Positions 1-8,730 of a DNA stretch of 35,349 nt are shown here, piece by piece. Position numbers and translations under genes: made by a program. The stretch covers positions 1-35,349 of the IMG/VR virus record IMGVR_UViG_3300025280_003203. One strand, written 5' to 3'. Numbering within the stretch: the first letter of the stretch is position 1; each line of letters starts with the position of its first letter. The notes under the pieces were generated by a model. That model saw only the letters and a program-made list of their open reading frames with translations, was not told the origin of the DNA and did no database searches. Source of the stretch: a virus.

Positions 1-132
1 GTGTTGAATGCTCAGCATAGATATAATCTGGCTAAAAACATTGTAACTTCCCTAGATCACCAGAAAGACATGTTGGTTCAGATGTCTGCGAATAAACGAG
101 CAGAGATAAAAATGATTTCTGATTTAGGTTGA
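1..132 (+). CDS. 3' end of an unidentified gene (partial)
   Basis: An open frame runs from the first base (GTG TTG AAT...) to TGA at 130-132, giving 43 residues that end in AEIKMISDLG. The left edge of the window cuts it, so the true start is not seen. The visible piece is polar with regularly spaced hydrophobics (LAKNIVTSLDHQKDMLVQM), compatible with a helix or coiled coil. No family is recognised. Confidence 0.55.
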   Translation: MLNAQHRYNLAKNIVTSLDHQKDMLVQMSANKRAEIKMISDLG

Positions 133-138
133 TTACTA

Positions 139-144
139 TATAAT
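139..144 (+). promoter_or_regulatory. TATAAT box 6 nt before a start codon
   Basis: TATAAT is followed by 6 nt and then the ATG at 151, so a start site 7 nt past the box falls on the A of that ATG. There is no -35 match 17 bp upstream. The same arrangement, TATAAT without -35 close to an ATG, occurs near 13131 and on the minus strand near 21843. Confidence 0.4.
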
Positions 145-150
145 AATGAA

Positions 151-255
151 ATGTGGAAGAGTATAGTAGCTCAATTAAATCGATCAATTTTAAGTAACTG
201 GAAGTGGCTTTTCGCAGGGCTCTCTGGATTGGTTGTAGGCCGATTCTTCCTCTAG
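151..255 (+). CDS. Tiny membrane protein (34 aa)
   Basis: ATG TGG AAG ... CTC TAG encodes 34 residues. The C-terminal half (about residues 17-34, WKWLFAGLSGLVVGRFFL) is one hydrophobic segment with a GxxxG-like pattern, so a single-pass inner-membrane peptide is likely. There is no Shine-Dalgarno site, but a TATAAT box ends 6 nt upstream, consistent with a leaderless message. It lies between a finished gene and the next large ORF. A holin or anti-holin role is possible but nothing specific supports it. Confidence 0.4.
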   Translation: MWKSIVAQLNRSILSNWKWLFAGLSGLVVGRFFL

Positions 256-272
256 CCTCAATTTTATAAATT

Positions 273-1145
273 ATGCCTGGACTTGTACCTGTTGTTAATT
301 CTTCTTTTTCAAATTGGAATCTCTCTGGTGGAGGTGGTGATGGTTGGTGGACTAGTGGGATCTCCCCCGTTTCCAGTGTTTCTGGACTCTCTCCTACTGG
401 TGTAAATACCTCGGGTCCCTGGTTTATTGAAGACCAGACAATGAGTATCTACTATGCACGAGTTCCAATATCTCAACGCGATACGCTTCCTAATAGAGAC
501 GTTACTTTGAGTTCTGTTGATACGTCAGCCTTAGGAAAGGTTGGTAACATCGGAGGTACTTTCGTTCTTGCCAGTGTTATTGGAAGATGTACAGGGACTG
601 TTGTTAAATATGTTTTTGGTGGGCCATACATACAACCCCAAAAATTTCAGCTAGACGCTAATGAAAAGGATTACCAAGGTGTATCGTACGGAAGTGTCTC
701 TGCGGGAAATATGGGACCCGGAGGTAATATTTCCACAAGTCAACCGTTTTATCAACGTCGTTTAGCAAGGGCTGGTGATGTAGACTATACAGAAAATTGT
801 TTTAGGGGGTTTACTTATCAAATAGTCGATAGCTACCCAGTTGGGACAGGTCAGACTATGTTTATGAATAGGCATAAAAAATGGATAGGATGGGGAAACC
901 AGGGTAGTCTTACTACATTCCTTGGTGAGTGCGCCGGAATTGATTTTTACGATCCCGAGTTGGAGAGATCTGGTGCTTACAGTACGTCACAAGATTACCC
1001 AGTGGACGCACGAGTGTTTACAGATAGTTGTGGATCGAGATTGAGGGATGGCAGACTTTGGGATTTTAAACTTAAGGGTATTACCACAGACGGAGCCATT
1101 GTTGCCTTGACGCATTATGATGTTACCCGTCATGATTATAGTTAA
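273..1145 (+). CDS. Hypothetical protein, possibly structural (290 aa)
   Basis: The product is rich in Gly, Ser, Thr and Tyr, starts MPGLVPVVNSSFSNWNLSGGGG, and has no signal peptide, membrane segment or enzyme motif that I recognise. The composition and the many short beta-type segments suggest a virion or fibre-associated protein, but this is inference from composition only. Upstream is TATAAA at 265-270, only 2 nt before the ATG. The gene is followed by a strong terminator at 1171-1203, so it closes its transcription unit. Confidence 0.6.
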   Translation: MPGLVPVVNSSFSNWNLSGGGGDGWWTSGISPVSSVSGLSPTGVNTSGPWFIEDQTMSIYYARVPISQRDTLPNRDVTLSSVDTSALGKVGNIGGTFVLASVIGRCTGTVVKYVFGGPYIQPQKFQLDANEKDYQGVSYGSVSAGNMGPGGNISTSQPFYQRRLARAGDVDYTENCFRGFTYQIVDSYPVGTGQTMFMNRHKKWIGWGNQGSLTTFLGECAGIDFYDPELERSGAYSTSQDYPVDARVFTDSCGSRLRDGRLWDFKLKGITTDGAIVALTHYDVTRHDYS

Positions 1146-1164
1146 AAAAACTATTAATTAGTAC

Positions 1165-1170
1165 TATAAT
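1165..1170 (+). promoter_or_regulatory. TATAAT-type promoter without -35 (candidate)
   Basis: The sequence TACTATAATAAGG matches TCTATAATAAGG at 13130 and TCTATAATAAGT at 21877. A start near 1177 would lie inside the hairpin that follows and give a leader of about 42 nt for the ssDNA-binding protein gene. Confidence 0.3.
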
Positions 1171-1203
1171 AAGGGGGACAGATTTCTGTCCCCCTTAAAT
1201 TTT
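1171..1203 (+). terminator. Rho-independent terminator
   Basis: A perfect 11-bp stem (AAGGGGGACAG, 1171-1181, with CTGTCCCCCTT, 1186-1196) has a 4-nt loop and is followed by AAATTTTT. It lies 26 nt after the stop codon of the preceding gene and separates it from the ssDNA-binding protein gene. Confidence 0.8.
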
Positions 1204-1218
1204 TAACTGTAAATTAAC

Positions 1219-1959
1219 ATGGTAAACTTAGACCAACTTAGAAAAAAATATGAACAAATTAATCGCACTAAATCGGACAACGATACCAGCGATTTTCTCA
1301 AAAAGTTTTTGATGATGAAAGAGGGTACGACTGTAGTTCGTATCCTTCCTTCTAAATCCGAAGACGAAGATTTTTATGCAGAGACTGCCATCCATCGTAT
1401 TGATGGCAGGAATCACCATTGTCCGCGTGTGAAAGGTAATGATTGTCCACTGTGTGATCTCAGCTACCAACTTTGGAATACCAAAGTGGACGAGAATCAA
1501 AATATTGCAAGACAAATTAAATCCAGTAAGCGTTTTTACATTAACGCCGTTGAACGAGATACGGGAGATGTCAAGATCCTTTCCATGGGAGTGAAACTTT
1601 TCAGTAAGATTTTAGACTGCTTCTTTGACGAAGATTACGGAGATATCACCGACGTTAAAGAGGGACATGATTTCAAAATCGTTAAGGATATCCAAGGTCA
1701 ATGGCCTAATTATGATAAGTCTTCTCCAAAGCCCAAGAGATCTCCGGCTGGTTCTGCCCAGGAAATAGCTCAATGGTTCGACGAACTACACGATATCCAT
1801 GGTTTGGTTAGAGTAGCCTCATATGAGGATTTGAAGAAGATGGCTCTTAGCATTATCGGAGAGAGAGATTCTACAAATACACCCGACCCAATGCCCAAAG
1901 AAGACAGTGATGATGAGGGAGACTATCTATCTCATCTGAAAGGGTTAGGGAATGGTTGA
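1219..1959 (+). CDS. Single-stranded DNA-binding protein, T4 gp32-like
   Basis: The 246-residue protein has the layout of phage gp32: a short basic N-terminus (LRKKYEQINRTK), a core with a zinc knuckle at about residues 66-79 (HHC then C and C in a C-x7-C-x2-C spacing, DCPLCD), and an acidic C-terminal tail (KEDSDDEGDYLSHL) of the kind that recruits replication and recombination partners. It would coat ssDNA during replication and recombination, together with the UvsX-like recombinase at 13142. The ATG at 1219 has no clear Shine-Dalgarno site. The stop overlaps the start of the next gene by 8 nt. Confidence 0.78.
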   Translation: MVNLDQLRKKYEQINRTKSDNDTSDFLKKFLMMKEGTTVVRILPSKSEDEDFYAETAIHRIDGRNHHCPRVKGNDCPLCDLSYQLWNTKVDENQNIARQIKSSKRFYINAVERDTGDVKILSMGVKLFSKILDCFFDEDYGDITDVKEGHDFKIVKDIQGQWPNYDKSSPKPKRSPAGSAQEIAQWFDELHDIHGLVRVASYEDLKKMALSIIGERDSTNTPDPMPKEDSDDEGDYLSHLKGLGNG

Positions 1960-3133
1960 TGAGTCTAATGACGATAGCAGGAAACGCAAGCTTAAGATAC
2001 TTGCGTTTCCTGCTAATACGGGTGGATGTAGCTACTATAGAATTATCATGCCAATGGATAAGTTGGCAGAGAAATTTCCAGACGATGTAGAAATTAGGTT
2101 TAATTTTAATCCTTTAAAATGGGATGAGGATACTAGGCAACCACCCAAAGAAGAAGTAGAATATGAGGATTTGGATTGGGCAGATATCATGTTCACTCAG
2201 AATATCGCTAACTATGGTCCTCAGTATATGATAGACCTCTTTAAGAAATGTAAGGAGAAAAATAAATTCATTCATTACGATACTGATGACCTTTTGACGG
2301 ATTTATATGCGGGTCATCGCTTAGAAGGTGTGTATAAGGAACAACGTCTGGATGAGCTTACGAAGGTTCTATATCACAATGCAGATCTAGTCTCTGTTAC
2401 ACAAGGTAAATTTGCGCAGAGGGTCGCTCCGTTCGTGAGAGGGTGTTTATGTGTGATCAAAAATGCAATTGATCATGACCTCCCGTGTTGGAACTTTCCT
2501 AGAGTAAAAGCGCCGAAAAAAGTGTGTAGGGTTGGGTGGGTAGGAGGCATCCATCACGAGCAGGATGTAAAACAAATTCCTACCATAGCCATGGGAGTAA
2601 ATTCAAAAGTAGGTGCAGAGAGAGTTCAATGGGGGTTCTACGGGAGACCAACCCTGGCTCCGGAACAGAAACGAGACTGGCAACAAGATGTGTGGGATTC
2701 TTACGAACGTCTCTTGACAAGGGGGGTCAAACATAGGAATACATTTGTTTTTCCTGCTGCACCATCTCATATGTACGGAGCTATGTACAGAACTATAGAC
2801 ATTTCTATAGCTCCTCTGGAGTGGAATAATTTCAATGACTCTAAATCGGAGATTAAGGCTATGGAAGCGGGTAGATACGGTATACCACTAGTGGCCACTA
2901 ACTGCGGATGCTATGATGAGATAATTGAAAATGGAGTTACGGGGTATCTCATTGATAAAGATAATCCGAAGAGTGAGTGGGTTAATGTTTTGTCTCGCCT
3001 TATCAAAGATAAAAAGCATCGCGTGGAGTTGGGGAATAATTTGAAACTTTTAACAGATGAACGCTTTAATATTAACTCCCATATAGGTGAGAGGCTTAAG
3101 TTATACAGGAAACTATTAGATGCAAAAAAGTAA
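1952..3133 (+). CDS. Glycosyltransferase, GT4/GT-B type
   Basis: This 393-residue protein has an N-terminal Rossmann half beginning KLKILAFPANTGGCSYYR and a C-terminal GT4 donor-binding half. The latter carries the signature SKSEIKAMEAGRYGIPLVAT (about 297-316) and a second conserved Glu in CYDEIIENGVTGYLI (E323), the E-x-n-E pattern that binds the nucleotide-sugar in GT4 enzymes. It probably transfers a sugar in the cytoplasm during assembly of a surface polysaccharide or virion glycan. The start overlaps the ssDNA-binding protein gene. Codons 9-21 contain a perfect 15-bp inverted repeat (listed separately). Confidence 0.8.
   Translation: MVDESNDDSRKRKLKILAFPANTGGCSYYRIIMPMDKLAEKFPDDVEIRFNFNPLKWDEDTRQPPKEEVEYEDLDWADIMFTQNIANYGPQYMIDLFKKCKEKNKFIHYDTDDLLTDLYAGHRLEGVYKEQRLDELTKVLYHNADLVSVTQGKFAQRVAPFVRGCLCVIKNAIDHDLPCWNFPRVKAPKKVCRVGWVGGIHHEQDVKQIPTIAMGVNSKVGAERVQWGFYGRPTLAPEQKRDWQQDVWDSYERLLTRGVKHRNTFVFPAAPSHMYGAMYRTIDISIAPLEWNNFNDSKSEIKAMEAGRYGIPLVATNCGCYDEIIENGVTGYLIDKDNPKSEWVNVLSRLIKDKKHRVELGNNLKLLTDERFNINSHIGERLKLYRKLLDAKK
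1976..2014 (+). repeat. Perfect 15-bp inverted repeat at the start of the GT4 gene
   Basis: AGCAGGAAACGCAAG (1976-1990) and its exact complement CTTGCGTTTCCTGCT (2000-2014) flank a 9-nt loop. The hairpin begins 24 nt after the ATG at 1952 and has no T-tract, so it is not a simple terminator. It could limit expression of the sugar operon or mark an RNA-processing site between the abundant gp32-like gene and the glycosyltransferases. Confidence 0.75.
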
Positions 3134-3953
3134 AATTAAAATTATTTCTGGATTCACAAATGCAGGGGGTTCCACGGTTGCTAATGTTAATTTATGTAAC
3201 CTTTTTAATGAGAGGGGACTGGATTGTACTTTTTACGGTCCTGAGGCATGGCATCTAGACAAATGCAATGGGGATATTCTCAACTCACAGAATACAGCTG
3301 TAAATGAGGAAGGAGAAATTCTTCTCCTGCACTATCTTAAGTTTCCTAGTCGGCCTACTGCTTCTAGAAAGGTTATCTTGACATGCCATGAGAAAGCTTT
3401 ATTTCCCATTTCTTCCATACCCAGATTTTGGGACGATATTCATTTTGTTTCCGAACACCAGAAGAAATGGCACAGGGAGCCTGGTTTTATTATTCCAAAT
3501 GTTGTCTCAAAATTAGAGCACAGCAAGAGGAAGCCTAAGAAAGTGGCTGGAATTATAGGAAGCATAGACAAGAATAAGAGAGTGCATGTCTCTATTAGAA
3601 AGGCTTTGGAGGAGGGTTATGAAGATATTTTGTTGTATGGGTTTATCAGTGATGAGATGTATTTTAACGCACTTGTTAAACCCTACGTAGATGAGGGTCT
3701 CGTCACTATGATGGGTCATGAAGATGATAAGCAGAAAATGTATGATTCCGTTACCAAGGTATTTCATTCTTCTCGCAGCGAAACTTTTAATTTTATAGTG
3801 CCCGAGTGTGAAATGACTGGAACTGAGTACTGCGGGAGCGAATCTGCTAATCCTTTTTCCGATGAGAAAAATCTAAATATATCCTCTACACGTTATGAGA
3901 TGACCAATGATGATATATTCGAGGCGTGGATGAAATGTCTGGGAATCTCGTAA
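3120..3953 (+). CDS. Probable glycosyltransferase, GT4-like
   Basis: The 277-residue product begins KIKIISGFTNAGGSTVANVNLCNLFNERG, a GT-B-type N-terminus, and contains VAGIIGSIDKNKRVHVSIRKALEEG followed by a DILLYGFI strand, as in the donor-binding half of GT4 enzymes. SSRSETFNFIVPECEMTGTEY occupies the place of the usual E-x-n-E region. It is shorter than typical GT4 enzymes (about 350-400). The ATG overlaps the previous stop by 14 nt. The exact sugar cannot be told. Confidence 0.65.
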   Translation: MQKSKIKIISGFTNAGGSTVANVNLCNLFNERGLDCTFYGPEAWHLDKCNGDILNSQNTAVNEEGEILLLHYLKFPSRPTASRKVILTCHEKALFPISSIPRFWDDIHFVSEHQKKWHREPGFIIPNVVSKLEHSKRKPKKVAGIIGSIDKNKRVHVSIRKALEEGYEDILLYGFISDEMYFNALVKPYVDEGLVTMMGHEDDKQKMYDSVTKVFHSSRSETFNFIVPECEMTGTEYCGSESANPFSDEKNLNISSTRYEMTNDDIFEAWMKCLGIS

Positions 3954-4636
3954 CTATCTTATGCTCTAGTTACAACTCAATGGAGTGGGTTGAAGGGTAC
4001 TGTGATGCAGTCAATTCTCAAATGTTGTCTGAGTTTGATCTTGTAGTTTGCGATGCAAATTCTGAGGATGGGTCACGTGAGTTTTTTAAAAATTATAAAT
4101 TTAGAGAGGGGATCAATGTTATCTTCAGAGATTACAAATCTCGTATAGGGGTTTATGATGCGTGGAATGGTGCTCTAGAGGAAACTAGAACTCCATATGT
4201 AATGAATGTAAATACGGATGACAGACTTTTTCCTGGCGCGTTGACCACTATGCTTGGATATGCAGTAACACGCCCTGATATTGATGTTTTTTACTCCAGG
4301 TGTTTAGTTACTGATGATAAAGATCATTCTAATATTGTTCAGTTGTACGACTGGCCTGAGTACTCGCATGAAAACATGCTAGGACAGTGTTTGTGTGGTC
4401 CTTTCCCCCTAGTAAAGAGGGATTCTTTGGTAAAGGCAGGAAAATTTAATCCTAAATATACCATATCGGGGGATTATGAAATGTGGCTAAGGATGTCCAA
4501 GAAAGGTTTCAGGTTCATGAAAGTTAAGGAACCTATAGGAAGTTACTATTTCAATCCTACAGGAGTAAGTACTGACACATCTAGATTTGATGAGCACTTG
4601 AAGCAAGATATAGAAATTCGTGAGATGCACAAATGA
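3935..4636 (+). CDS. Glycosyltransferase family 2
   Basis: The 233-residue GT-A protein starts NLVTILCSSYNSMEWVEG and has DANSEDGSREFF (D40), the nucleotide-contacting element of GT2, and VNTDDRLFPGAL with the Asp pair at about 95-96. ISGDYEMWLRMSKKG near residue 180 matches the acceptor-side ED motif of GT2 enzymes, with GDYEMWLR in place of EDxxLWLR. I chose ATG 3935 because GAGG lies 10 nt upstream; a GTG at 3926 would add three residues. It overlaps the previous gene. Confidence 0.78.
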   Translation: MSGNLVTILCSSYNSMEWVEGYCDAVNSQMLSEFDLVVCDANSEDGSREFFKNYKFREGINVIFRDYKSRIGVYDAWNGALEETRTPYVMNVNTDDRLFPGALTTMLGYAVTRPDIDVFYSRCLVTDDKDHSNIVQLYDWPEYSHENMLGQCLCGPFPLVKRDSLVKAGKFNPKYTISGDYEMWLRMSKKGFRFMKVKEPIGSYYFNPTGVSTDTSRFDEHLKQDIEIREMHK

Positions 4637-5454
4637 TACCTGTGATAATGACAGAAAAGACTATACAATACAGTGAACATCTTAATGTCGCTGTAGAGCG
4701 TTCTAATTTTAAAAATCGTACCATTGTACTGGGAGACGAAGGTAACTTGCAGTGTGGTGCAGAGCATCACATGATGTCTGATTATTCATATAGAGCGAAT
4801 AAGTTTGCGGAAGTGTATACACACCTAAATTTCAATCCCGAGTGGATGGAGCTTTTGTGTTTTAAGAGATGGTTTGTAATACATGATTTCATGGAGAAAC
4901 ACGACATTGATGTTTGTTTTCACTGTGACAGTGATGTCTTGGTGTTTGTTGACGTCAATGAGGAGTATCATAGGTTTAAGCAATTTGAAATGACCTTGAG
5001 TGGACGTGTGAGTGGGCATACTGGGTTTTTTACTCGTAATGGTCTTAAGAAATTTTGTGATTTCATGTTCAATGTGTATTCTGAACGTGGATATTTGTAT
5101 GAGCTTTTTTGTACAATTTATGAGCTTAGGCAAAAGCACCAAGTACAGGGAGGAGTTTGTGATATGACTTTGCTAGGAGAGTATGCAAATCAGAATGCTC
5201 CAACTATTGGTGAAGTCTCTGTTGTTATGGAGGGCAGCGGTCTGTCGCCATTACCGTTTTTTGATCATCATTTACGCTGTGAGGAAGGAGATTTTGAAAT
5301 GGTCAATGGGAAGAAAAATATATTTTTCTTAGACGGGCTTCCCTGGTGTAGGCAAGTTGCAGGACCTCGTGTTCCTTTTGCAACCATACACTTCCAAGGG
5401 GCCTTGATGAAGCCATTAATGAAGGAATTCAATAATAAGGCTCTCAAGACATGA
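4633..5454 (+). CDS. Probable GT-A glycosyltransferase with DxD
   Basis: The 273-residue protein has the strand-plus-metal motif DVCFHCDSDVLVF (D99-S-D101), the DxD that binds Mn2+ and the sugar nucleotide in GT-A enzymes. FATIHFQGALMKPL near the C-terminus resembles the final His-containing strand of GT8-like or DUF-type sugar transferases. The N-terminal 90 residues are not recognised. It overlaps both neighbours by 4 nt (ATGA), so it is translationally coupled in the sugar operon. Confidence 0.6.
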   Translation: MIPVIMTEKTIQYSEHLNVAVERSNFKNRTIVLGDEGNLQCGAEHHMMSDYSYRANKFAEVYTHLNFNPEWMELLCFKRWFVIHDFMEKHDIDVCFHCDSDVLVFVDVNEEYHRFKQFEMTLSGRVSGHTGFFTRNGLKKFCDFMFNVYSERGYLYELFCTIYELRQKHQVQGGVCDMTLLGEYANQNAPTIGEVSVVMEGSGLSPLPFFDHHLRCEEGDFEMVNGKKNIFFLDGLPWCRQVAGPRVPFATIHFQGALMKPLMKEFNNKALKT

Positions 5455-6335
5455 TTTACATATCCTCTGTATTTGATAGAAATTACTTACACTACGGCAT
5501 AGCATTGTTGGAATCTTTGAGATTCACATACGGAAATGATTTTGAATTCCATTGTTTGTGCTTAGATGACAAGTCATTTGAGGTTATGAATGGAGTTTCT
5601 TCTCAGGCTATTCCATATGATATCAAAGACTTAGAGAATTCTCATGAGGAGCTACTGGATGCAAAGATTACACGCCCGTACAATGAGTACTGCTGGACAC
5701 TGGCTTCATGGTTCTCGAATCACCTTCTTGGCTCTGTAGATATTCCCCATATAATCTATATCGATTCTGACATCTGGTTCTTGTCAGACAGCAGAAGATT
5801 TTTTGAAGAATGTCTGGAAAAATCAGTCGGAATCCTAAGACACAGGCACATCTTAGAGGGGCACCCTGACGGTGGGTATAATGTGGGTGTTGTCTCATTT
5901 AGGAATGACGAAGTAGGGAAGAAGACTTTAGGGTGGTGGAAAGATTGTGTGTTGAAAAGGGAACCTCTGCACCTCGCCACGTGTGGGGATCAGAAATTCT
6001 TAGATGCTTTTCCAGATGTGGCTGGTAAAGGAAACATCAAGTTTGTAGATGAGAATTTTTCATATGGAGCGCCATGGACTTACAGGTTATATGGATGGGC
6101 AGACTACTTGCGAAGTGGAGATGTCCTGTGGGGGGGAGTTCTCCAACCACTAGTATTTGTACATTTTGCTAGGATACAGATTGATTATAAAACCAAAGAG
6201 GTAACTCCTGTAAGTGATCCAAGATTTTCAGTGCATACACTTAATGATGGAGTCTTCTCTATCCCAGAAGTTAGTTTGCTTTACCATCAGTATGCAGACA
6301 GACTCTTTAAAATAGACGATGAGTATAACCTATGA
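5451..6335 (+). CDS. Glycosyltransferase, GT8-like
   Basis: The 294-residue product starts MIYISSVFDRNYLHYGIALLESLRFTYG, the typical GT8-like opening strand. It has IIYIDSDIWFL (D105-S-D107), then GGYNVGVVSFRND and a C-terminal VFVHFARI, the His-containing metal-site strand. It probably transfers a hexose to a glycan acceptor at the cytoplasmic face. ATGA overlaps bind it to both neighbours. The order of motifs is complete, so an active enzyme is likely; the donor sugar is unknown. Confidence 0.72.
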   Translation: MIYISSVFDRNYLHYGIALLESLRFTYGNDFEFHCLCLDDKSFEVMNGVSSQAIPYDIKDLENSHEELLDAKITRPYNEYCWTLASWFSNHLLGSVDIPHIIYIDSDIWFLSDSRRFFEECLEKSVGILRHRHILEGHPDGGYNVGVVSFRNDEVGKKTLGWWKDCVLKREPLHLATCGDQKFLDAFPDVAGKGNIKFVDENFSYGAPWTYRLYGWADYLRSGDVLWGGVLQPLVFVHFARIQIDYKTKEVTPVSDPRFSVHTLNDGVFSIPEVSLLYHQYADRLFKIDDEYNL

Positions 6336-7225
6336 AAATTGCATTTGGAATGATTGTATTTGAAGGGGATTACGTCTTGAGACAGTCCCTGGAATCAGTA
6401 TATCCTTTTGCTTCCCAAATATTGATTGCTGAGGGTCCCGTCAAGTACTGGCAAGAGCAGGGTAGGACTACGTCTACTGATTCTACGAATGATATACTAG
6501 AGAGTTTTCCGGACCCTGACAACAAAATTAAAATTGTTCATGGGCAGTTCGAAGGGAAGGATGATCAATGTAGGGCATATATGAAGTTCCTCGATAAAGA
6601 TATTGACTACATCTGGAACCTAGATTCTGACGAGGTATACAAGTCTGAAGATATAGAGAAGATAATTGAATTGCTGGAGAGGGAAAAGTATACGTCCGTT
6701 GGAGTTCAGAGTTGTTCATTTTATGGGGGTTTTACCAGTTACATCGGTGGGTTTGAGGAGAACGTAGATAACTTCCTAAGGATTTTCAAAGTGTACCCAG
6801 GCTGTACATGGGAGACCCATAGGCCTCCAACTATAATAGCTCCGTCCGATGTCGTTACGCTCCCTAAAAAACATTTAGACAGTGACACACTCTGGGACAA
6901 GCACGGTGTCAGAATGTATCACTACTCGTACGTATTTCCCACCCAAGTTAAGAACAAATTAGAATATTACAAGGAGAAGGTTAACAGGTACAATTGTCAT
7001 CCAAATTATTTTAATGAGATTTACCTGCCATGGATCACCGGAGATTCTGTAACAAGGATGAACGTTGAAAAATCATGGCGTGGTGTTCACGAATTCATTT
7101 CAAGAGATGACTCGTATACTAAATTTTTTGTTGGGGATCATCCAGAGCCTATTACTGCTTCCCTGACCGAACTTGAAAATAGAGTACAACATGAACTTAA
7201 ATATTACACTGCGCAACAATCCTGA
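6332..7225 (+). CDS. Glycosyltransferase family 2-like
   Basis: The 297-residue protein opens KIAFGMIVFEGDYVLRQSLESVYPFASQILIAEG, the form seen in GT2 enzymes that begin with a 'nonconverting' first strand. It has YIWNLDSDEVY (D98-S-D100), the metal-binding DxD followed by an acidic residue. Later HYSYVFPTQVKNKLEYY is a conserved-looking acceptor-side helix. It sits in the middle of the sugar operon with a 4-nt overlap upstream and about 35 nt overlap with the next start. Confidence 0.7.
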   Translation: MKIAFGMIVFEGDYVLRQSLESVYPFASQILIAEGPVKYWQEQGRTTSTDSTNDILESFPDPDNKIKIVHGQFEGKDDQCRAYMKFLDKDIDYIWNLDSDEVYKSEDIEKIIELLEREKYTSVGVQSCSFYGGFTSYIGGFEENVDNFLRIFKVYPGCTWETHRPPTIIAPSDVVTLPKKHLDSDTLWDKHGVRMYHYSYVFPTQVKNKLEYYKEKVNRYNCHPNYFNEIYLPWITGDSVTRMNVEKSWRGVHEFISRDDSYTKFFVGDHPEPITASLTELENRVQHELKYYTAQQS

Positions 7226-8120
7226 TCTATACGTAGATTACAAGAAGTGCCAAGAGTTCCTTGCAGATGTTAAGGATGAAGATTTTTCGTACCCTGAAGG
7301 CATCACGTATTTTCATGTCTACACAGAGGTCAGAACCCCCAAGGAGTTGATGGCTATAAAATCGTATGTGGCTACTCAGAACCTGGAGAAAACTAAACTT
7401 ATCGTTTGGTCTGATTATGATATTTCTGATCAGGAAAATATTCAACCTTACAAAGATGCTGTAGATTTCCGAGTATACAACTCTACGGAACTCGCTAAAG
7501 GGACTCCCCTAGAGTCTAGGCATGAATACCTAAACCCACAGGATGATGACAGACATTGGATGAGTAGCGGAATTATGAGATTCCTAGTCTTGTATAAGTT
7601 TGGGGGTATTTATTACGATATGGATATGGTATTGTTGAGAGATTTTAAACCTCTTCTAGGAAGAAATTTTGCATACCAGTGGGGTTCATCAGTTGATTTC
7701 GGTAAAGAGAATGAATTTTCTGGAGACTGTCACGGACCATGTGCAGCCTTATTGGGAGCGAACAGAGGAGAGCAGTATATCGAAGATTGTATAGAGACTT
7801 TGTTGTCTACTCCCATCCGTCCTATGTCCACCTGTTTTGATGAAGATATGATGGCTAAAGTTTATAGAAAGAATCCAGATTGTTTTACCATTTTCCCTTC
7901 TCCTTTTTTTAATACTGAATGGCTTATTAGCAAGACTGACAAGGCATTGGCTACGGAAGTTGAGGATTGCTGGTTTAGCATACCGCTGCGAGATGAAAAG
8001 AATCTATTCCTGGATTCTTTTGCCTGGCACTGGCATAATTCATCTAATAAGAATAAAGATGTAATGGAAGGGTCCAAGTTTTATTTGCTTGAGCAGTTGA
8101 CGGATAAAAGGTTAAGGTGA
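7191..8120 (+). CDS. Glycosyltransferase family 32-like (DxD sugar transferase)
   Basis: The 309-residue protein shows the GT32 (OCH1-like, Gly_transf_sug) core: SSGIMRFLVLYKFGGIYYDMDMVLLRDF at about 125-152, with the catalytic DxD at D143-x-D145. SFAWHWHNSS near the end matches the C-terminal His region of the family. These enzymes add mannose, galactose or related sugars to glycans. I use ATG 7191, since the open frame extends upstream only to a TTG inside the previous gene. Stop and next start are 7 nt apart. Confidence 0.75.
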   Translation: MNLNITLRNNPDLYVDYKKCQEFLADVKDEDFSYPEGITYFHVYTEVRTPKELMAIKSYVATQNLEKTKLIVWSDYDISDQENIQPYKDAVDFRVYNSTELAKGTPLESRHEYLNPQDDDRHWMSSGIMRFLVLYKFGGIYYDMDMVLLRDFKPLLGRNFAYQWGSSVDFGKENEFSGDCHGPCAALLGANRGEQYIEDCIETLLSTPIRPMSTCFDEDMMAKVYRKNPDCFTIFPSPFFNTEWLISKTDKALATEVEDCWFSIPLRDEKNLFLDSFAWHWHNSSNKNKDVMEGSKFYLLEQLTDKRLR

Positions 8121-8127
8121 GTAGAAA

Positions 8128-8730
8128 ATGAAGTACATAAATTCATGGAAAAATAAGAGGGTTTCTGAAAAACAACTCGAGCTTAATCTTGAGGAGTTGG
8201 ACTATCGGTATCCGGAACACTGGAAGATATTTATATCCACGGTTATCCGTATGGATGTGAGCTCTGTGCTCGATATCGGATGCGGGGTTGGATCTTACAA
8301 AAAGTTGTGTTCTCGACATTTCTCCCGGCTTAAGTATACCGGCATGGATTACTCTGAAGAAGCTGTCAAGATAGCCAAGGAAAAGTGGGGGGATCATTTT
8401 TACCAGGGTGACTACAAAAACTTAACGAAGGAGGACGCAAAGAAATACGAGTTGCTACATGCTGGAGCACTCTTGGACGTACTTCCAGACGGAGATGAAG
8501 CATACGAGTTTCTGCTGAGTCTAGGGTTCAAGTACGTTATATTAGGAAGGGTTTTTCTGTGGGAAGAGTTATCATCGTCTTCGCTGTTTCACGGAGCCTA
8601 CGGGGAAATTACCACGTATAAATTTAAACATAACGTAGATAATCTTACTTTGATAGGGGATAAGCAGGGCTATGACCTTAAAATAACTGGAGATTTGAAT
8701 GCGGCTACTGTTCTATTGGTGCGGAGATGA
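8128..8730 (+). CDS. Class I SAM-dependent methyltransferase
   Basis: The 200-residue product contains motif I SSVLDIGCGVGSYKKL (about 45-60), the glycine-rich SAM-binding loop. A second strand YTGMDYSEEAVKIAKEKW has the acidic residue that holds the ribose. LLHAGALLDVLPDGDEAYEFLLSLGF follows as motif IV. Its place between a GT32 and an aminotransferase suggests methylation of a sugar or of the growing glycan. There is no sign that it acts on DNA or RNA. Confidence 0.75.
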   Translation: MKYINSWKNKRVSEKQLELNLEELDYRYPEHWKIFISTVIRMDVSSVLDIGCGVGSYKKLCSRHFSRLKYTGMDYSEEAVKIAKEKWGDHFYQGDYKNLTKEDAKKYELLHAGALLDVLPDGDEAYEFLLSLGFKYVILGRVFLWEELSSSSLFHGAYGEITTYKFKHNVDNLTLIGDKQGYDLKITGDLNAATVLLVRR

